DNA of 40,721 nucleotides from Gluconobacter cerevisiae. GTDB lineage: Bacteria; Pseudomonadota; Alphaproteobacteria; Acetobacterales; Acetobacteraceae. This document shows, piece after piece, positions 17,140 to 24,120 of the stretch. The notes beneath the pieces were generated by a model. It saw only the letters and a list, made by a program, of their open reading frames with translations. It made no database searches and was not told where the DNA came from. A program made the position numbers and the translations under genes. Positions within the stretch are counted from its first letter, which is position 1, and each line of letters starts with the position of its first letter. The stretch spans positions 1-40,721 of the forward strand of contig NZ_JABCQO010000014.1 in NCBI RefSeq assembly GCF_015244675.1, read 5' to 3'.

Positions 17140-18066
17140 ATGGCCAGCAAGCTTTCCCTGATTGTTCCTTTTTACAATGAAGAGGCCGCTATCGGTCACT
17201 TTGTGAAGAGTATCCTTCCTGTTATCGACGGTATTCCTGAGACGGATTGGGAAATTGTTTGTGTAGATGATGGAAGCAGTGACGGCACCTTGCGGGAACT
17301 GGTCAGATTTTCGGAAACTGACCGGCGGTTCCGGGTTCTTGAATTGTCGCGAAATTTTGGGAAAGAAGCTGCGTTGACAGCCGGGCTTGATGCGGCGACG
17401 GGGGGTGCCGTTGTCATCATTGATGCCGACCTTCAGGACCCGCCCGAAGTTATCCCTCAAATGGTGCAGGCCTGGCGGGAGGGGGCAGAAGTCGTTTTAG
17501 GTAAGCGAATTGACCGGTCCAGCGATAGTATACTCAAACGCAAAACTGCATCGTGGTTTTACGCTTTGCATAATCGACTCGCCCATATCCGGATTCCCGA
17601 AAATGTGGGGGATTTCCGTCTGATGGACCGGTGTGTGGTCGACGCTTTAGGCAGGCTTCCCGAACGTCAGCGCTTTATGAAGGGCCTGTTTGCCTGGGTT
17701 GGTTTCCGGACGGTCACCATCGATTACGTCCGTGCGCCCAGAGCTGCAGGAATAACGAAATTCTCGGGTTATTCGTTATGGAATTTTGCCCTTGAAGGTT
17801 TCACCAGCTTTTCTTCGGTTCCCATTCGGCTGTGGACTTATCTGGGCACAATCGGTGCTTTTCTCGCCATTCTTTACGCAATTTTCATCGTGTTCCGTAC
17901 GATATTCTGGGGCAATTCCGTGCCAGGATATGCGTCACTGTTCGTGGCAATCATCTTTTTCAGCAGTGTTCAGATCATCAGTATCGGAATGCTTGGGGAA
18001 TATATCGGCCGCATCTACATGGAGACGAAGCAGCGGCCGATCTATGTTCTGCGCCGGAAATACTAG
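17140..18066 (+). CDS. GT2 polyprenyl-phosphate glycosyltransferase (GtrB/DPM1-like)
   Basis: 308-residue membrane-associated glycosyltransferase. An N-terminal GT-A domain opens with LSLIVPFYNEEAAI, has VCVDDGSSDGT, and a metal-binding DADLQDPPE at about residues 95-103. Two C-terminal transmembrane helices follow (about 232-255 and 265-290). Enzymes of this type move a sugar from a nucleotide donor to undecaprenyl phosphate at the cytoplasmic face; after flipping, the lipid-linked sugar feeds GT-C enzymes that decorate glycans or proteins. It is convergent with a large GT-C-like membrane protein gene, a plausible acceptor-side partner. No GtrA-type flippase is visible in the window. Confidence 0.92.
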   Translation: MASKLSLIVPFYNEEAAIGHFVKSILPVIDGIPETDWEIVCVDDGSSDGTLRELVRFSETDRRFRVLELSRNFGKEAALTAGLDAATGGAVVIIDADLQDPPEVIPQMVQAWREGAEVVLGKRIDRSSDSILKRKTASWFYALHNRLAHIRIPENVGDFRLMDRCVVDALGRLPERQRFMKGLFAWVGFRTVTIDYVRAPRAAGITKFSGYSLWNFALEGFTSFSSVPIRLWTYLGTIGAFLAILYAIFIVFRTIFWGNSVPGYASLFVAIIFFSSVQIISIGMLGEYIGRIYMETKQRPIYVLRRKY

Positions 18067-18074
18067 GCAGGCAT

Positions 18075-18100
18075 ACCGGGCGTGACTATGCCCGGTTTTC
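18075..18100 (+). terminator. Rho-independent terminator after the glycosyltransferase
   Basis: ACCGGGC (18075-18081) pairs perfectly with GCCCGGT (18090-18096) across an 8-nt loop, followed by TTTTC in the plus direction. It lies 9 nt after the glycosyltransferase stop, between two convergent genes. Confidence 0.75.
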
Positions 18101-18108
18101 CAAAGCTT

Positions 18109-20247
18109 TCAATCCATTTTGGTGACTTTGAGGCTGAGGAGCGCAATTCCGAGAAGGCGCGGGTCCTGTCCGATCTGAACCGGATTGCTGATCTGTAGTT
18201 TCAGGCTTGTAGCCTGTATGTCTGAAGGGAGGGAGAACGCAGTTTGGTAATCGGCATCCTCGGGTTTTACGTCCCACTCGGCAATCTGCGTGCCGTTCAG
18301 GAGAACCCGGACGTGTTGGGGAGTGCCGGGCGTGGAGTGCATCCGCATTACGAGACCTGCCCTGCGGACGCCGGTGGGTAGATTAAAATAAAGACTGGCT
18401 TCAGGCGCCTCGCTCCATACGCCCCAGTCTTCGGGGTTGGACCATCCACTTTCGAGAATTTCGTTATGTTTAAGTTGCCGACCGGCCGTAACAATCTCCT
18501 GATCGATCGGTAGGACAGGGGGCGGTGGCGGGGAGGATAGACCTGCCGGAAGCGGCACATCGGCTGCGACGCAGAACATGGCTTTGTCCCTGACGCCGCA
18601 TTGCGCGTGTTGCAGGCTGTTCCAGCGCAGGGCCTGAAGGCGCTGCGAGGCGCCGGTCAGGATTATAAGAGTCTGCCGATCCAAGGGGTGAGGCTGTTCT
18701 GCTGAAGGCAGGCAGGCAGATTCTGACGTCGTTCTGGCCGTGTACATCGTATTAACCGGCGCATTCTTTAGCGCGGCAACATACAAAAACTGCATGACAT
18801 AAGGCGAGTCACCGCCATCGCATTCCAAACGCGGGTGGATTTCGATCCTGTCGAAAGGCTGCATCAGCGAAACAAGCTGTCTGCTCTCGGCTGACGGGGG
18901 CGCAAGAAGGTCGAGCTCAGTTTGATGAACGCTGGAGCGGATGTCGCGAGTGTCCTGCCACTGAAGTGCTATTCCTGCCAGCAGCACGAGAGGCCATACC
19001 CGGGGCCATGCACGGCAAAGACCGTAAATACCCCCGAGCATTATCAGATAGGCAACCGGCCAGAACATTCGTCCTGAAGACCGCATTTGTTCTGCGCCTG
19101 GAACCCTGAAGTGTGTCAGTAAAACCGGAACGTGCAAAAAGTAGATGCGGTTTGACGCTGCGATGAGCGTCAGCGCCAGACAGGCCAGAAGCAGGCCAGA
19201 ATGCTGTTTCGGAAGTTGTGTGAGAAGCCTAATACCTCGACGGCTCAGCAGGAGCATTCCAAGGACCAGCAATACGCCAGCGCCAAGATATTGATATCCT
19301 TCATACTGACCGCCCGTTGCTTCTACGAGACTGGAGGAAACGGAAGGAAAAAGACTGGAGTGAACTGGCCAGAACGGAGAGGCGAGGTTCATGGAGTAGA
19401 ACCCGTAGCCGCCGCCGCTCGCGCCGCCCCAGTATCCCAAGACTGAGCCTATAACGACAATGCCCACTCCAGACGTCGCTGTGGCGATCATAGCTGGCGC
19501 GCAGGTTTTCCAGTTTCTGTCTCGCAGCAGGAGCGTCAGAGGGGCAGCGCCGAGAATAGCACCAGTCATGACCATTAGATAAGGGTGGACCAGAAGCGTC
19601 AAAGTATTTAGGAGCGCCAGCAGCCAGACGGGTCCAGAACCTGAACCGGGTCGTGTAGCTCTGAAATAGAGACCAATCGCGAGCAGTAAAATCCACTGTC
19701 CACAAAGGGCAGCATGCCCAATCCTGAAGATGAAAGTTGGAAAACAGGCAGCGAAAACAGCGGCTGCCAGTGCCGGGATTAATCGTTTTTCACCCAAAGA
19801 CCGCAACGCAAAAACTGCACAGACTGGTTGTAGTGTCCAGCATAGGGCGAGATAGAGAACAATCCCCTGAAGCATGTTCGGAAAGACTGGATGAGCGATT
19901 TTCAGAAGGAGCGCTTCCAGAGGAATACTGTCCGTCAGGGCAATATTGGTGCCGGAAGGAACATCCAGTTTCTGGTCCAGTAGAAGTGGCCAGTGCCATC
20001 CTTGGCGCAGAAAATAGATCTGCCCAATGATGTGCTGAATAAAGTCTACCCGTCCTGTTTGAACATTGTTTGGGAGCTTTCCGCCTATCAACGCTAATGG
20101 AAAGCATTGCAGCGCCTGAAAAAGACCAAACATTAATGACAGCGTGTAAACTGCAAACCTGTTTGTGGATGGCTTTAAGGTCAGGCGCTTTTCAGACAAA
20201 TGACGGTACTCGCATTGAAAGGTTATTTCAGGACCGAATGGCGTCAT
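18109..20247 (-). CDS. DUF6311-like multi-TM protein, GT-C-like, with C-terminal beta-rich domain
   Basis: 712-residue membrane protein. About a dozen hydrophobic helices span residues 30-450. Early motifs VDFIQHIIGQIYFLRQGWHW and GTNIALTDSIPLEALLLK resemble DUF6311 proteins as I remember them. The rest is periplasmic: a variable part (about 450-590), a proline run, and a beta-rich C-terminal domain (about 600-712) ending near DPRLLGIALLSLKV. The topology, with an acidic loop after the first helix, suggests a polyprenyl-phosphate-dependent glycosyltransferase, but the exact reaction is unknown. The C-terminal domain resembles that of the truncated membrane protein at 38907-40625. The ATG at 20247 has no clear ribosome site, so the start could lie further in. 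Confidence 0.75.
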   Translation of the reverse strand: MTPFGPEITFQCEYRHLSEKRLTLKPSTNRFAVYTLSLMFGLFQALQCFPLALIGGKLPNNVQTGRVDFIQHIIGQIYFLRQGWHWPLLLDQKLDVPSGTNIALTDSIPLEALLLKIAHPVFPNMLQGIVLYLALCWTLQPVCAVFALRSLGEKRLIPALAAAVFAACFPTFIFRIGHAALCGQWILLLAIGLYFRATRPGSGSGPVWLLALLNTLTLLVHPYLMVMTGAILGAAPLTLLLRDRNWKTCAPAMIATATSGVGIVVIGSVLGYWGGASGGGYGFYSMNLASPFWPVHSSLFPSVSSSLVEATGGQYEGYQYLGAGVLLVLGMLLLSRRGIRLLTQLPKQHSGLLLACLALTLIAASNRIYFLHVPVLLTHFRVPGAEQMRSSGRMFWPVAYLIMLGGIYGLCRAWPRVWPLVLLAGIALQWQDTRDIRSSVHQTELDLLAPPSAESRQLVSLMQPFDRIEIHPRLECDGGDSPYVMQFLYVAALKNAPVNTMYTARTTSESACLPSAEQPHPLDRQTLIILTGASQRLQALRWNSLQHAQCGVRDKAMFCVAADVPLPAGLSSPPPPPVLPIDQEIVTAGRQLKHNEILESGWSNPEDWGVWSEAPEASLYFNLPTGVRRAGLVMRMHSTPGTPQHVRVLLNGTQIAEWDVKPEDADYQTAFSLPSDIQATSLKLQISNPVQIGQDPRLLGIALLSLKVTKMD

Positions 20248-20363
20248 ACAGGAGAAGCTTTTTCAAAACCATGACTGATGGTTTCTTACTGGCCATTCTG
20301 TTGCGTGCCCGAAAAAACCGGCTACTCTTCAGGCGCAGGATCAGAGAGGTAAAAAGCAGGAAT

Positions 20364-21548
20364 ATGTCAGACAGATGCGCCAAAAAAACATGCGTTCCTC
20401 TGAAGCGGCGTCATGTCCTGCTGGGTGGTGCGGCGGTCTGTTTCAGTCAGGTTGGAGCCTGTGCGCGGCCAGCATTGTCTTTCGATGCAATGGACGTTCT
20501 GGTTCGTGATGCCGTCAGAAAAGGGGAAGCGCCGGGCGCCGTTGTCGTCATCGGACATGACGGAAAGATTGTGCACCGGTTCGTGTATGGGAAGCGGACG
20601 ATTGTTCCCGTTTCTGAGCCTCTGAGCTGGGACACGCATTTCGATATGGCGTCTCTGACCAAACCCACCATGACGGCTCTGTCGGTGATGCAGTTTGTTG
20701 AGCGGGGCAGAGTAGGTCTGGAAGATCGGGTCAGCCAGTATTTTCCGGATTTCGCCTGTAACGGCAAAAATATCATTACTATCCGTCTGCTGCTAACTCA
20801 TTATTCCGGTCTGCCGCCCGATGTGCCGCTGAATAATCCATGGACTGGCAAGGCCGAGGGCGTCCGGCGCGCCATGATGTCTCCGCTGATCAATCCGCCC
20901 GGCGAAAAATTTGTTTATAGCGACATCAACTATGTCATGCTCGGACTTCTGATTGAAAAGCTGAGTGGATTGCCTCTCGACCAGTATGTGCGCCTCAATA
21001 TCCTTGAGCCTCTGGGGATGACGGAGTCCGGCTACCTTCCGCCCTCCAGCCTAAGACCTCTCATTGCTCCTACGCAGTATGACGAACAGGGTGTTATGCT
21101 GCGTGGCGTGGTGCATGATCCGACAGCTCGCAGGATGGGAGGAGTGGCCGGGCATGCCGGACTATTTTCGGACGCGCAGGATATGTCAATTTACGCGCAG
21201 GCGCTTCTGGACCGGCTGAAAGGACGTCCCAGTTGTTTTCCGCTGCGGCAGGAAACACTCGTACTCATGACCACGCCGCAGCAGCCTCCCGGGAAAACGG
21301 ATCTGAGGGGGCTGGGTTGGGATATCAATACCCATTATTCCTCCCCGCGTGGCGACGTGTTTTCCCAGCATTCTTTTGGTCATACCGGTTTTACCGGCAC
21401 ATCATTATGGATCGATCCGGACAGTGACAGCTACGTCCTGATCCTGACAAACAGGGTTCATCCTGCGGGGGGACACAGCGTCGTAAGACTGCGCCATGAT
21501 GTTGCTACGGCAGCGGGGAGGGCGCTTGGCCTCACCGCTCCCGTTTAA
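20364..21548 (+). CDS. Serine beta-lactamase-family hydrolase (class C/EstB-like)
   Basis: 394-residue serine hydrolase of the beta-lactamase/D-alanyl-D-alanine carboxypeptidase family (Pfam Beta-lactamase). The nucleophile motif SLTK is at residues 97-100, the second motif is Tyr185-Ser-Asp in place of Tyr-x-Asn, and the third is His340-Thr-Gly. The N-terminus, LKRRHVLLGGAAVCF then VGACARP, looks like a twin-arginine-type signal with a possible lipobox, so the protein is probably exported. The start at 20364 is chosen for the AGGA just upstream; earlier in-frame ATGs extend into the divergent gene. Members range from true AmpC enzymes to esterases and cell-wall peptidases. The Asp in the Tyr motif argues for an esterase or peptidase rather than antibiotic resistance. 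Confidence 0.88.
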   Translation: MSDRCAKKTCVPLKRRHVLLGGAAVCFSQVGACARPALSFDAMDVLVRDAVRKGEAPGAVVVIGHDGKIVHRFVYGKRTIVPVSEPLSWDTHFDMASLTKPTMTALSVMQFVERGRVGLEDRVSQYFPDFACNGKNIITIRLLLTHYSGLPPDVPLNNPWTGKAEGVRRAMMSPLINPPGEKFVYSDINYVMLGLLIEKLSGLPLDQYVRLNILEPLGMTESGYLPPSSLRPLIAPTQYDEQGVMLRGVVHDPTARRMGGVAGHAGLFSDAQDMSIYAQALLDRLKGRPSCFPLRQETLVLMTTPQQPPGKTDLRGLGWDINTHYSSPRGDVFSQHSFGHTGFTGTSLWIDPDSDSYVLILTNRVHPAGGHSVVRLRHDVATAAGRALGLTAPV

Positions 21549-22164
21549 AGGTTCCCACAAAAGGATGAGTCGGGCCTTCGGGGCATGTGCCAGAGAACTG
21601 ACCAATCAGCTTCTGCACATGGCGGGCCAGTGCGTCACGGCTGCTTGTGATCCGTCGTCCTTCAGTTTCGCGAACTCCATCGCTCTGAGCAAGAAGAGCT
21701 CCAGCGTAATTTACTTCCCGTGCCATCTCTGCATCTGGCAGCGCTGAAAGTGGGATGAACTGGACAGGGAGGGTCAGGTCCTGAGTCTTTGTGCGGCTCG
21801 CATCCGCCTGAAGGCCAAAAACTGGCATCGTGCCGGAATGTCCAACTGAAAAGCTGCCCGAGGATGCGAAACTTCCAGACAGCGACAGCACCACTGGCCC
21901 GGAAATCATGGCCACAACCGGGTCTGAGGCATGCTGGTTGCATTGCAGGGTTTGAACATTCGTGTCGAAGGCGGCTTCCTGTTCTGCCGTCCAGTCCTGA
22001 ACATGGGACGTACTGACGACGCCTGTTTTCGTCAGGTCCATCTGGATGCCAGAGAGGGCTTCACTGATCGTTACGGGAGAAACCGTTCCAGCAGCGCAGC
22101 CGTTCAGCAGCGCCGTAGCCACAATCGCGAGACTGAGATGACCTATGGAGGCGGTGTTTTTCAT
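21532..22164 (-). CDS. Lipoprotein of unknown function, beta-rich domain
   Basis: 210-residue predicted lipoprotein: hydrophobic signal then LLNGC, so Cys23 would be lipidated. A helical stretch (about 33-75) leads into a strand-rich segment (about 85-140) with SGPVVLSLSGSFASSG and FGLQADASRTKTQDLTLPV. A helical C-terminus follows. The alternation of a hydrophobic strand, a Gly-rich turn and a K-T-Q-x-L-T-L strand is reminiscent of 'trypsin-co-occurring' domains found beside proteases in conflict systems, but this is only a visual resemblance. The ATG overlaps the stop of the papain-like gene (ATGA) with a good AAGGGG site, so the two are translationally coupled. Its 3' end overlaps the convergent beta-lactamase-type gene by 17 bp. 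Confidence 0.8.
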   Translation of the reverse strand: MKNTASIGHLSLAIVATALLNGCAAGTVSPVTISEALSGIQMDLTKTGVVSTSHVQDWTAEQEAAFDTNVQTLQCNQHASDPVVAMISGPVVLSLSGSFASSGSFSVGHSGTMPVFGLQADASRTKTQDLTLPVQFIPLSALPDAEMAREVNYAGALLAQSDGVRETEGRRITSSRDALARHVQKLIGQFSGTCPEGPTHPFVGTFKRER

Positions 22165-22910
22165 AACCCCTTCACTTCCGCAAGGAGGGCATCGAACGTT
22201 TCTCCATTTGGAGATGTTCCGGGGATGCCGACCCAGTTCTGGCGCGAAAGCAGACCATAGGCTTCGTCAGCGATTTTCGTGAATGTATCCCACGGCATGA
22301 AGGTCCGTGTTCCCCAGGTGTTGAAGAAAAGTCCTTCGGGATCATAGCCCACCAACGCAATGGCATGGCCGCCAACCGGGGTTCTATTGGAAATTGTGTT
22401 CCAGTCCCACGTCGCGCCAAGGGGAAGATCCATGAATCCCTGTGGAACCTGAACGCCCGCAAGTACACCCCCAAGATAGCAGATGCTACGACGGATGCTG
22501 TTGCAGTCCTGCGGATCAATCGTGCCATAGGCCGTTAGGTAATCGAGTGTCTGCCCTGGTCGGTGAAGGCCTTCGCGCAGCCAGAAATTCAGTTCGTCCA
22601 GCAGTACCGTCCCGTTGTCCCGGGCGCCTGTCTGAGGATCAAAACCGGTAACAGCTGCGTAATTGTTCAGCACCATGCTCGTGGGGAGCACGACCAGCCC
22701 CTGTGCAGCCTGGGTCCAGGTTGCCGTTAATGCTGCCTGCGCTGCAAAAGCACAGCACCCATACCGGTCATTGCCCCACATCTGGTAGGGCACTCCGGCG
22801 GACCAATCCTTCTGCGCCGGAGCGGCTGGGAGGCGTGAGGCCAGCATGGGTGCCAGACGATAGGTGCGTGGATCATGCTTGGGCGCGCGTTTGCCAAGGC
22901 ATCGGGACAT
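22161..22910 (-). CDS. Papain-like cysteine peptidase homologue
   Basis: 249-residue protein with the layout of papain-fold (C1-like) peptidases: the Cys region GNDRYGCCAFAA (Cys52/Cys53), the His region PVGGHAIALVGYD (His182) and an Asn in FFNTWGTRTF (Asn197). Relatives I recall usually read Gly-Asp-Cys at the nucleophile, so Cys53 is the likely catalytic residue and Cys52 replaces the Asp. The N-terminal KRAPKHDPRTYRLAPML is also typical of this group, members of which occur in prophages and accessory islands. The start at 22910 has GGAG 7 nt upstream and gives no signal peptide. A longer frame to 22979 would add a hydrophobic segment but has no ribosome site. It is sandwiched between two lipoprotein genes; its substrate is unknown. 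Confidence 0.75.
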   Translation of the reverse strand: MSRCLGKRAPKHDPRTYRLAPMLASRLPAAPAQKDWSAGVPYQMWGNDRYGCCAFAAQAALTATWTQAAQGLVVLPTSMVLNNYAAVTGFDPQTGARDNGTVLLDELNFWLREGLHRPGQTLDYLTAYGTIDPQDCNSIRRSICYLGGVLAGVQVPQGFMDLPLGATWDWNTISNRTPVGGHAIALVGYDPEGLFFNTWGTRTFMPWDTFTKIADEAYGLLSRQNWVGIPGTSPNGETFDALLAEVKGL

Positions 22911-23001
22911 CGGGAAACTCCAGCAGAGAAGCAGGGGCAGGAACATCGGGAAGGAGCAGTTCAGACGAACCGCTCCCATATCAGGGCAGTTGGATTGCGG
23001 T

Positions 23002-23505
23002 TCAGACGCCCTGATAGATCCGGGCGCGGATCAGTTCCGGCGTTTCCGTTGGTGCGGCAAAGGGAGCGGCCGTCACGCCAGCAAGAGCTTCTATCAGCGG
23101 AATCATGGCAGAAACTGTGGACATGTAACCCGCTGTCGACGGCGAGTAGACCTTCACGATTGGCGTTGCGATGGTTAGCAGAGTCTGCAAATCCGTTCCG
23201 AGGCTCTTGGCCCAGTCTTTTCCGGTCGTGACCGTAATGGTACCGTTTGAATTGGCCGCAACCTGTGCCGAAACGCTTTTGATCTGGGCGATCAGGTTGT
23301 CGAATTCTGCCTTGTCTTTGGCGGAAAGGTGGTTTTCCAGTTCGGGAATGCTTTCGATTGCCTGAACCGCGTATGCAATGGCCGCCGCATCGCTGCTCAG
23401 GGCAGCGGTATTGAACGAGGCCGTATTCGCGGTGGTGGTGCAGGCGCTCATGGAAACGAGCAGAACAGTGCCAAGGCTCAGGGCAATAAAGCGATTACGC
23501 ATCAT
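23002..23505 (-). CDS. Small helical lipoprotein of unknown function
   Basis: 167-residue predicted lipoprotein with signal RFIALSLGTVLLVSMSAC (Cys22). The mature part is Ala-rich and predicted almost entirely helical, with a segment around residues 65-105 containing a NSNGTITVTTGKDW turn and a hydrophobic stretch near 128-150. No family is recognised. The start at 23505 is supported by GGAG 6 nt upstream; the frame continues to 23550 without support. It follows a strong terminator and precedes the papain-like gene by 91 nt on the same strand. Confidence 0.8.
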   Translation of the reverse strand: MMRNRFIALSLGTVLLVSMSACTTTANTASFNTAALSSDAAAIAYAVQAIESIPELENHLSAKDKAEFDNLIAQIKSVSAQVAANSNGTITVTTGKDWAKSLGTDLQTLLTIATPIVKVYSPSTAGYMSTVSAMIPLIEALAGVTAAPFAAPTETPELIRARIYQGV

Positions 23506-23520
23506 CAAATGCTCCACATA

Positions 23521-23546
23521 TAAAAAAAGCCGCCTGAAAGGCGGCT
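23521..23546 (-). terminator. Rho-independent terminator between holin-like and lipoprotein genes
   Basis: Reading the minus strand, AGCCGCC (46-40 of 235xx) pairs perfectly with GGCGGCT across a 5-nt loop, followed by seven T residues (plus 23522-23528 are A). It lies directly after the 111-residue membrane protein gene, so that gene is largely insulated from the lipoprotein gene downstream. Confidence 0.85.
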
Positions 23547-23570
23547 GCAATCAATGAAAAATTTTGAAAA

Positions 23571-23906
23571 TCATTCGGCGGATTTAGGGATTCCGCCAGT
23601 TTTTGGATGTGTCGATGTCGTATCCAGACCCAGCTTTGCCGCCTCATTCGCACGTGACGATCCGACCGGCACCATGATGGCCTTTGCTCCTGGCTGGTAT
23701 GCACTGGTGTTCCAGCCTTTGGCCTGTGCCAGGGCGCTTACGAGACGAAAAAGAGGTAACAGCTTCGAGGTACTGGAGGGCGGTTTCCAGAAGCGAAGAG
23801 CCAAGGCAGCGGCAGCGATCAGGAAGGTTACGATTGAAACGATATCGCCAGCATATCTGGCGGGCAGATAAGGCAGGATTGTCTGGAACAGCGCTGTCCA
23901 GTCCAT
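23571..23906 (-). CDS. Small single-TM protein, holin-like
   Basis: 111-residue protein with one strong transmembrane helix (about residues 18-38: GDIVSIVTFLIAAAALAL). A short basic/Pro turn and a soluble tail with VSALAQAKGWNTSAYQPG and IMVPVGSSRANEAAKLG follow. I recall similar small proteins from phages of acetic acid bacteria, where such a gene can act as a holin or accessory lysis protein, but no family is certain. The start at 23906 has GGAG 7 nt upstream; an upstream in-frame extension to 23960 runs through a hairpin and is rejected. The gene is bracketed by two similar GC-rich hairpins, which makes it look like a separate transcription unit. Confidence 0.7.
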   Translation of the reverse strand: MDWTALFQTILPYLPARYAGDIVSIVTFLIAAAALALRFWKPPSSTSKLLPLFRLVSALAQAKGWNTSAYQPGAKAIMVPVGSSRANEAAKLGLDTTSTHPKTGGIPKSAE

Positions 23907-23926
23907 TGTTGTCTCCGATGATGAAA

Positions 23927-23948
23927 ACACCGCCCCGAAGGCGGCTGT
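23927..23948 (-). promoter_or_regulatory. Terminator-like hairpin in the leader of the holin-like gene
   Basis: On the minus strand CCGCC and GGCGG close a TTCGG loop, extended by three more pairs after a bulge, then GTGTTTTC. It lies about 20 nt before the ATG at 23906. It could stop read-through from upstream, act as an attenuator, or stabilise the leader. Its GGCGGCTG arm repeats in the terminator after the same gene. Confidence 0.4.
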
Positions 23949-24120
23949 GCCAACACACATTCACGGTCTAGGGAGGGGCGTTCGCGCGCGCCAAGGAGAA
24001 AATGGCGTCAAGTACCAACTGACTGGTTTTGCATCTTTTCCCAAGGCTGGGGCTCGTGTTTGACGATCCGCTGTGAACACCATACGGTTCGGCATCATCA
24101 CGAATGTCACAGGCGATTTC

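Noticed and set aside
22911-22979. Longer start for the papain-like gene, giving an N-terminal hydrophobic segment
   Set aside because: No ribosome site at 22979, whereas the ATG at 22910 has GGAG at ideal spacing.
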